Positions 45,101 through 49,290 of a DNA stretch of 49,290 nt are shown here, piece after piece. The notes below the pieces were generated by a model. It did not search any database, was not told where the DNA came from, and saw only the letters and a list, made by a program, of their open reading frames with translations. The DNA is from Deltaproteobacteria bacterium (lineage in GTDB: Bacteria; Myxococcota_A; Polyangia; Polyangiales; JADJMO01). The translations under genes and the position numbers were made by a program. The stretch is from contig JACPFM010000127.1 of assembly GCA_016182965.1 (NCBI GenBank), forward strand, positions 1-49,290. Direction: 5' to 3'. Position 1 is the first letter of the stretch. The number at the start of each line of letters is the position of its first letter.

Positions 45101-48100
45101 CCGAGTTGTCGAACGCGAGCGCGCGCGCATGGGTGTCGAACGAGCGGTTCGGATCGTCGAGGCGCTCGTCGTACAGCCGCGCGATGCGGTGGAGCAGCTC
45201 GACCTTCGACAGCGGATCCTCGGCGTACCTGACCTGCACCTCGAGCACGGAGATGAGGCGGGGCCAGTCGCCCGAGCCCTCGTAGATCGGCTCGAGGACC
45301 GAGGAGGCGGCGAGCGCCTCTTCGCCGGTGCCGCGCTGCCCGTCCTTGAGGGCCTCGAGGCGGCGCAGCGTCGGCTGGTGCGACGGCTCCGCGTTGAGGA
45401 CGTCGCGGTACAGATCGATGGCGCGCGGCACGTCCTCGAGGTGCGTCTCGTACAGCTCCGCGATGCGGTACTGATAGGAGATCGTCTCGCCCGGATCGGA
45501 GCACAGCTCGCTCTCGCGCTGCAGGATGCCGAGCAGCTCCGTCCAGTTCGCCGACGCCTGGTAGAGGACGTCGAGGCGACCGAGGGCGGTCAGATCGGCC
45601 GGATCGAGCTCCAGCACGCGCTGGTAGGTCTCGATCGCCTTGGGGACGTCGCGGAGCTCGCGCTCCCAGACCGCGCCCATCTGGTAGAGGACGCGCTTCT
45701 TGTCGTCGGGATCGCCGACGAGATCGACCTTGCGCTGGTAGACCTCGAGCAGCTCGTTCCAACGCTGCAGCTCGAGGAAGTGCTTCATCAGCGCCTCGAG
45801 CGCGCGCTCGTCTTCCGGATCGAGCTCGAGGATCTTCTGGTAGACGGCGATCGCCGGATCGACGCGCTGGAGCACGTCCTCCTCGATCGACGCCGCCGAG
45901 AAGAGCGCCTGCTTCTTGTCGTCGAGCGCGTCGAGGATCTCGCTCTTGCGCTGGAGGATGGCGGACAGATCGGGCCACCGCTCGGCGACCTGGAACAGCC
46001 GCTCGAGCGACTCGGCCGCCGGGAGGTTCGTCGCATCGAGCTCGAGCACGCGGCGATACCGCGCGACCGCGCCCTCGAGATCCTGGAGCGCCTCCTCGTG
46101 CACGCGCGCCGCCGCGGTCTGCAGCGTGCTCGCGAGCACCGGGTCGGCCTCTTCGCCCTCGGCGGCCACCGCGGCGCGCTCGTCGAGCACGCGCGCGAGG
46201 TCCTGCCAACGGCCGGTCACCTCGGCGAGGCGGTGGAGCACCATGAGCGACTGCTCGCTCGACGGGTCCTCCGCGAGGGCGCGCGCCATCGCGTCGAACG
46301 CGGCCGACGGCTGGTTGCCCTGGTCCTCGTAGAGCTGGGCGATCTGGTGCAGCAGCTCGACGCGGCGCGCGGCCTCGTCGCTGCGGCGGACGAAGACCTC
46401 GTAGACGCCGATGAGCTTCTGCCAGTCGCCGAAGCTCTTGTAGAGCGGCTCGAGGATCTCGGCGATCGCCTGCTCGTACTTCGCGTCGCGACCGAGGCGC
46501 TCGAGGTTGGCGAGCGCCTCGCCGTTGGTGGGCTCGCGTTCGAGGACCTGACGGTGGATCTCCACCGCCTGATCGACCTCGCCCATTCGCGTCTCGCGCA
46601 GCTGCGCGAGCTGGAGCATGAGCTTCAGCTGCTGCTCGTCGGTCTCGGCGAGGCGCAGCTGCGCCTCGAGGTTGTCGGCGAGATCGGTCCAGCGCTCCTG
46701 GCGCGAGTAGAGCCCCTCGAGGGCGGCGAGCGCGACCTGCGAGGTCGGGTCGATCGACAGCACCTCGCGGTAGCAGGAGATCGCCTCGTCGGGCTTGCCG
46801 AGGTTCTGCTCGTAGATGGACGCCATGCGCCCGTAGAGCGCCTCGCGCGCGTGCGCGTCGTCGGCGAGATCGATGCGCTTCTGGATGACCTGGATCAGGT
46901 CGGTCCAGCGCTCGGTGCGCAGGTAGAGCTGCTCGAGCGCGGCGAGCGCGTCGGCGTCGGTCGGATCGAGCTCGAGGACCTGCTGGTAGGACCGCGCGGC
47001 CTCGTCGACCTGCCCGAGCTTCTGCTCCTGCAGCGACGCGATGCGGAACCAGTAGTCGCGCTTCAGCGGCGGGTCCTCGACGCCCTCGGCGGTCTTCGAG
47101 AGCACCGCGACGAGCTTGTCCCAGGACTGGTTGGCCGCGGCCATGTCGACGAGCTCGGCGCGCGCCTCGGCGTGCGTCGGGTCGACGGCCAGGGCGCGGG
47201 CCTGCGCGTCGAACGCGCGCGGCACGTCGCCGAGCATGCCGACGGCAGTGCGGGCGCTCTTGCGGAGCAGCTCCACCTTGCGGGCCTGGTCGGTCTCGGC
47301 CTTGGCGAGGATCTCGAGCACGCCGATGAGGCGCTCCCAGTCCTCGCGCCCCTCGTAGATGCCCTCGAGGATGCCGGCGACCTCGGTCTTGATCTCGAGC
47401 TCGCTCCTCTCGAGCATCGCCTCGAGGGCGACGCGCGCGCCGTCGTGCGACGGGTCGAGGCCGAGGATCTCGCGGTAGTTGTCGAGCGCGCCGCGCTCGT
47501 CGTCGAGGTGCTTCTCGAGCACCTGACCGAGGCGGTACTTGAGGTCGACGATCAGTCGATCGTCGTTGGGCAGCTCGAGGCGCTTGCGGAGGACGTCGGC
47601 GTACGACGGCCAGTCCGAGAGGCCGCGATAGAGCTCGTCGAGCGCGGCGAGCGCCTGCGCGTCGTCGGGCGTCTCGTCGAGGACCTCCTTGTAGGTCTCC
47701 ACGGCCTTCTTCGCGTCCTTCAGCTCCTCGACGTGGAGCCGCGCGATCGCGTAGAGGATGCCGCGACGATCGTCGGCGTCGCCCGCGAGCTCGCGCTTCT
47801 TGCCGTAGATCGCGAGCAGGTCCTCGTAGCGCTGCGTCTGCTTGTAGAGGCGCTCGAGCGCCGCGAGGGCCGCGGCGTTCTCGGGGTTCTGCTCGTAGAC
47901 CGCGCGGAACTGCGCGACCGCGTCGTCGACGCGCTTGAGCTCGTCGATGTACACGCGGCCGAGCGAGAGGCGCAGGTTCGTCGCGACCTCGGGATCGTTC
48001 TGGACGTCGATCGCCTTCTTGTAGGCGTCGACGACCTCCTCCCAGCGACCGGTGGTGCGCGCGACGCGCTCGAGGTCCTGCCCGCAGAGATCGTCCTCGG

Positions 48101-49290
48101 GGGCGATCTCGAAGGCGGAGCGGAACCGATCGAACGCCTTGTTCGGATCGGCGACCTTGCCCTCGTACAGACCGGCGACGTCGCGCAGCAGCTCGAGCTT
48201 GCTCATCGCGTCGTCGACGTGCTCGAGCTTCACCTCGTAGGCGCGCGCGAGCGCCGGCGCGTTGCCGACCTGCTGGTAGATGGGGACCAGCGCCTCGGCG
48301 GCGCGGAGGTTGTGCGGATCGAGCTCGAGGATGCGCTCGTACGCCTTGGCGGCGCGATCGGTCTTCTGCTTCCGGTCGTGCCAGAGCTGCGCGATCTTGA
48401 AGAGCAGACCGGCCTTGGCGGCGTTCTCGGTCTCCTTCGCCTCCTGCTGCTCGAGGACGCGGATGAACTCGTCCCACTTGCCGGTCTCGGCGTAGAACTG
48501 CTCGAGATCGTCCCACCGCTGCAGGGCGAGGTACTTCTTCTTGAGCGCCTCCTGCGCCTGCTTGTCGTTCGGATCGATCTCGAGGAGACGACGCCACGCC
48601 TCGACGGCGCCCTCGTCGTTGTTCAGGCGATCGCCGTAGATGGTGCCGAGCTTCTTGAGCGTGGCGATGCGCTTTGCGCGATCGCCCGTGAGCTGGACCT
48701 CCTTCTCGAGGATCCCGGCGAGGGCCTCGAAGTCCTTGGCGCGCTCGTAGAACCCGGCGAGCTGGGTGATGGCCTCGAGGTTGGACTCGTCGTTCTCGAT
48801 GACCTCGCGCCAGTACGCGATGCAGACATCGGGCTTCTTGACCTTCTCGGTCGCGAGCCGCGCCAGCTCGGCGAACTTCGCCGCGCGCGCCGGGCCCGAC
48901 GGGAGCTCGTCGGCCTCCTGGCGCCGCAGCGCGAGGAGCTTCTCGAACTCGCGGCGCTGCTCGTACGCCTTGACGAGGAACTCGACGGCGACCGGGTTGT
49001 TCGGCTCGATCGTGCGAACGAGCTCGAAGGCCTTGATCGCCTCGACCTGGTTGCGCAGCTGGTTGGCGTAGATGTCGGCGGCGCGAAGGGCGGCCTCGAC
49101 GCGGTCGAAGTCGTCGGCGAGCGCGCCGACGAGCGCGACGAGCGTCTTGGCGACGTCGCCCCAGCGCTTGGCGCCCTCGAACTTCGCGAGCTGCGCCTTG
49201 AGCTCGGCGACCCTGCCCTCGTCGGGCGCGTGCGGCGACGACGCGGGCGGGTGCGGCGTTCCGGTGGAGATCGGCGCCGGCTCGGCCGAC
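39159..49290 (-). CDS. Giant TPR protein with pseudo-M48-like C-terminal domain (5' end outside window)
   Basis: At least 3376 residues; the frame is open to the right edge (49289) and an internal Met at 48233 is not the start, since the TPR pattern continues upstream (AEALVPIYQQVGNAPALARAYE). Nearly the whole length is TPR in longer units of about 100-115 residues, each with a W-DL-type helix, a (Y/R)(K/R)A/I(A/S)xLxE helix and VLELDP or LEIDP. The last ~300 residues differ: LGLPSPQLYVRND, then GFTPQELMFLIGKHLTYY and RGEHYIKTLFPS resemble an M48 peptidase core in which HExxH became KHLTY. Likely a structural scaffold; location is unknown, with no signal or TM seen in the visible part. Confidence 0.85.
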   Translation of the reverse strand, partial: SAEPAPISTGTPHPPASSPHAPDEGRVAELKAQLAKFEGAKRWGDVAKTLVALVGALADDFDRVEAALRAADIYANQLRNQVEAIKAFELVRTIEPNNPVAVEFLVKAYEQRREFEKLLALRRQEADELPSGPARAAKFAELARLATEKVKKPDVCIAYWREVIENDESNLEAITQLAGFYERAKDFEALAGILEKEVQLTGDRAKRIATLKKLGTIYGDRLNNDEGAVEAWRRLLEIDPNDKQAQEALKKKYLALQRWDDLEQFYAETGKWDEFIRVLEQQEAKETENAAKAGLLFKIAQLWHDRKQKTDRAAKAYERILELDPHNLRAAEALVPIYQQVGNAPALARAYEVKLEHVDDAMSKLELLRDVAGLYEGKVADPNKAFDRFRSAFEIAPEDDLCGQDLERVARTTGRWEEVVDAYKKAIDVQNDPEVATNLRLSLGRVYIDELKRVDDAVAQFRAVYEQNPENAAALAALERLYKQTQRYEDLLAIYGKKRELAGDADDRRGILYAIARLHVEELKDAKKAVETYKEVLDETPDDAQALAALDELYRGLSDWPSYADVLRKRLELPNDDRLIVDLKYRLGQVLEKHLDDERGALDNYREILGLDPSHDGARVALEAMLERSELEIKTEVAGILEGIYEGREDWERLIGVLEILAKAETDQARKVELLRKSARTAVGMLGDVPRAFDAQARALAVDPTHAEARAELVDMAAANQSWDKLVAVLSKTAEGVEDPPLKRDYWFRIASLQEQKLGQVDEAARSYQQVLELDPTDADALAALEQLYLRTERWTDLIQVIQKRIDLADDAHAREALYGRMASIYEQNLGKPDEAISCYREVLSIDPTSQVALAALEGLYSRQERWTDLADNLEAQLRLAETDEQQLKLMLQLAQLRETRMGEVDQAVEIHRQVLEREPTNGEALANLERLGRDAKYEQAIAEILEPLYKSFGDWQKLIGVYEVFVRRSDEAARRVELLHQIAQLYEDQGNQPSAAFDAMARALAEDPSSEQSLMVLHRLAEVTGRWQDLARVLDERAAVAAEGEEADPVLASTLQTAAARVHEEALQDLEGAVARYRRVLELDATNLPAAESLERLFQVAERWPDLSAILQRKSEILDALDDKKQALFSAASIEEDVLQRVDPAIAVYQKILELDPEDERALEALMKHFLELQRWNELLEVYQRKVDLVGDPDDKKRVLYQMGAVWERELRDVPKAIETYQRVLELDPADLTALGRLDVLYQASANWTELLGILQRESELCSDPGETISYQYRIAELYETHLEDVPRAIDLYRDVLNAEPSHQPTLRRLEALKDGQRGTGEEALAASSVLEPIYEGSGDWPRLISVLEVQVRYAEDPLSKVELLHRIARLYDERLDDPNRSFDTHARALAFDNSDENTLLSLEALADRTNRWPEVGRLYDAELDKLAPGGSGENPEQFVSLGLRVAQIHEIQLNDLDGAVARYRRVLEVDDVNQPAIRSLDRLFMQAERWADLAQVLAREADIGETPEEILEFKYRLGEVYERYLGDLDQAIGAYKEVLAVEPEHAKALARLEAIFATGQKQMEVGDILEPLYRQFDQWEKLVSVNEAQLRNLQDPAERLAMYYRLAELHEDKLADGAAALTAHTRAFKEQPLDERAHEEAERLAGAIAAYDTLANAYADVLGMTQDPAVVRFVGAKLARTFEEQLGDQQKAEETYRYVMGIDQLDPNTLENLDRIYVQWGSFEQLADILEKRTRATEDEVERVDFFARLGQVYEENLGRVDDAIVAFRKIFDELDKQHEGAIAALARLYQIKGSPNDLLQVYERELENAVGDVAEADIQAKIANLKSEMLGDVAGAIELWKRVLDLRGEDPEALSALSSLYERQQMWPELADVLERLSDASTDDGERASHLARRARLFTERLQRDDLALDEWQRVLDINYEHVAALRAIADIRRRQGDHAELVMALQNMVERASRLIDEDELKMIFRELGKTYGEILEQPIDAADAWRKLLEIDPGDFEAMNALEAIYRTDEQWTDVIGVKMGRAAALPDAEEKVRELFEVTDLWYEKVESPDGATEANQKVLEIDPDNERAFLTLEQLHTDAQRWAELAELYVAKLERVEESKARQELYRKIARVLDEKLDDSSQAFDVLVNAFSEDFDEQATVKDLERLTQAGSRWGDLVQTANAWLKDPAIQEDTPKKISLMLWLAKWYGEDIGKPEWAMPYFQQVQKLDPHNVRVIRQVASLYKKAGNFDQVGATLTNALEIATAERDRKEIAVEIGELLERQKGQPDQAIVYYKRALDVDPTYQPAIDALEAIYLQRGMTRDIVEMLERKVQSRGDAEELNPTRIKLAAMYVNQLNDLERAGELYRAALEGEPQNLQALRGLKVVYQQTMDWTRLHQLLEVELDAVQTERERVAVLLELAAVQEDHFIKPELAAQRLEQALEIDPNHDEAYRAVERCYGKLRRFHDLVAAYDRHVAAANDDDVRVELYGAMGKTYADELDDVDKAVEAYRNITDIDPNNVPALEALSRLYEKQGETQLALDAMQRVADLTFDNAQKVEMLYRIGKAHDEKLGDRVTAQERFRAALDYDPTHLASLAALRQIALDTADWYDAAQLLEQEQTHTTQPRQKAKLLVELGKLREEMLSEHEGAIAAFEAAITADPENEDAAQPLATEYSANEKWDAAEPLLELLTRKASKRDKHEQHALYAMYGKTLAALGKNDRALKAYQQSFQADPTDMEVIRGLAEVCFSLEDWPAALSNYQKVLTSLGEEDQELRTEVYFRLGTIKRKQGQARQAITNYEKALEIDPAHRPTLEALVTVYTDNKDWKQVVEYKRQILDNIIEGDERFKILNEIGDIWANNDKNLPKAIDALEEALELKPEDHILLHKLLQHYQGAEQWSKMIETIERIANLEQNAERKSKYFYTMAQLYRDKENDLDRAVEFFNAALDNDPSFLKAFEAINKILTSQKDWKNMERAFRKMLHRISGKGNNDLEFNLWHSLGIIYRDRLHQPEAGVEAFRMSSRIKPEDMQERQILAELYEQAGQVDMAVAELQDVLARDPMRVDPYQALYKLYMKAGLFDRAWCIASALHFLKKADGEQTAFFEERRPKGMLAFRARLDNEQWVLNIFHPDQDKILGKIFEMITPAARTAKLLQLKAARQLPDIPRKFLQDPGTTTVTFAKAFFGATQILGLPSPQLYVRNDVPGALTPAPMDPPSSVAGATVLSGFTPQELMFLIGKHLTYYRGEHYIKTLFPSLTELKTLLLTAVKIAMPDFPLPDDMQKGVMTTAQELVKYMQPVQADGLRLVVKRFVDEGAKADIKRWMQTSDVTAIRAGFVLCGDLEMAAKLIRAEPVVAGDLAPSEKLKELIQYAVSEQYFNVRQALGIAIQ

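Noticed and set aside
43846..48597. A 1583-residue Arg-rich open frame on the - strand.
   Set aside because: It is the giant TPR gene read in another frame; it has no family features and an Arg/Ala/Gly composition typical of GC-rich shadow frames.

Overview
The window is very GC-rich (roughly 70%) and reads as a chromosome segment of a myxobacterium-like bacterium (Myxococcota, probably the Polyangia side). The evidence is indirect: Asp/Thr-rich lipoprotein linkers, a Cys-rich repeat lipoprotein with a fibrinogen-like tail, TolQ-TolR-TolR motor cassettes, a HARE-HTH protein and a giant TPR protein. I see no rRNA, tRNA, CRISPR array, transposase or phage genes.

Layout. 0.4-4.9 kb: a nitrilase-family amidohydrolase (+) converges on a three-gene carbamoyl operon (-) of ygeY-, ygeW- and carbamate-kinase-like genes; together they suggest breakdown of N-carbamoyl (ureido) compounds with recovery of ATP from carbamoyl phosphate. 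5.2-9.3 kb: an MscS channel with a C-terminal cyclic-nucleotide domain and an MrfA/YprA-type helicase. 9.4-14.3 kb: a small membrane protein and a pyruvate-dehydrogenase-type operon (E1alpha, E1beta, E2, then a GNAT acetyltransferase). 14.6-19.3 kb: a HARE-HTH protein with a degenerate Mrr-like domain and two divergent Cys-rich lipoproteins. 19.4-23.8 kb: an amino-methyltransferase overlapping a zinc-ribbon membrane protein, then a CpoB/YbgF-like TPR lipoprotein coupled to a LysM protein. 23.8-29.5 kb: an M28 peptidase, a frameshifted multi-span membrane gene that may be a decayed pyrophosphatase paralogue, a small membrane protein and a full-length membrane pyrophosphatase. 29.7-36.5 kb: two mirror-image ExbB-ExbD-ExbD cassettes firing outward from a 628-bp region; the + cassette continues into a membrane-anchored unknown and a CPBP protease. 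36.5-49.3 kb: a frameshifted unknown gene, a TPR protein, a formyltransferase-like protein and a giant TPR protein (at least 3376 residues) running off the right edge.

The most unusual non-coding signal is two families of 7-bp tandem repeats (units GTCGAAG and GTCAGTC), usually arranged as facing inverted arrays at gene junctions, including a pair that brackets pdhB. Other repeats are a nested palindrome at the left end, REP-like hairpins on both sides of the + strand exbB gene, a 24-bp tandem hairpin repeat and a hexanucleotide tract. Among proteins, the best leads are the giant TPR protein, whose C-terminal domain looks like an M48 peptidase without HExxH; the HARE/Mrr-like protein; the possible pseudo-pyrophosphatase beside a true one; and the mirrored motor cassettes. 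Two genes carry apparent single-base frameshifts, which may be real decay or assembly error.
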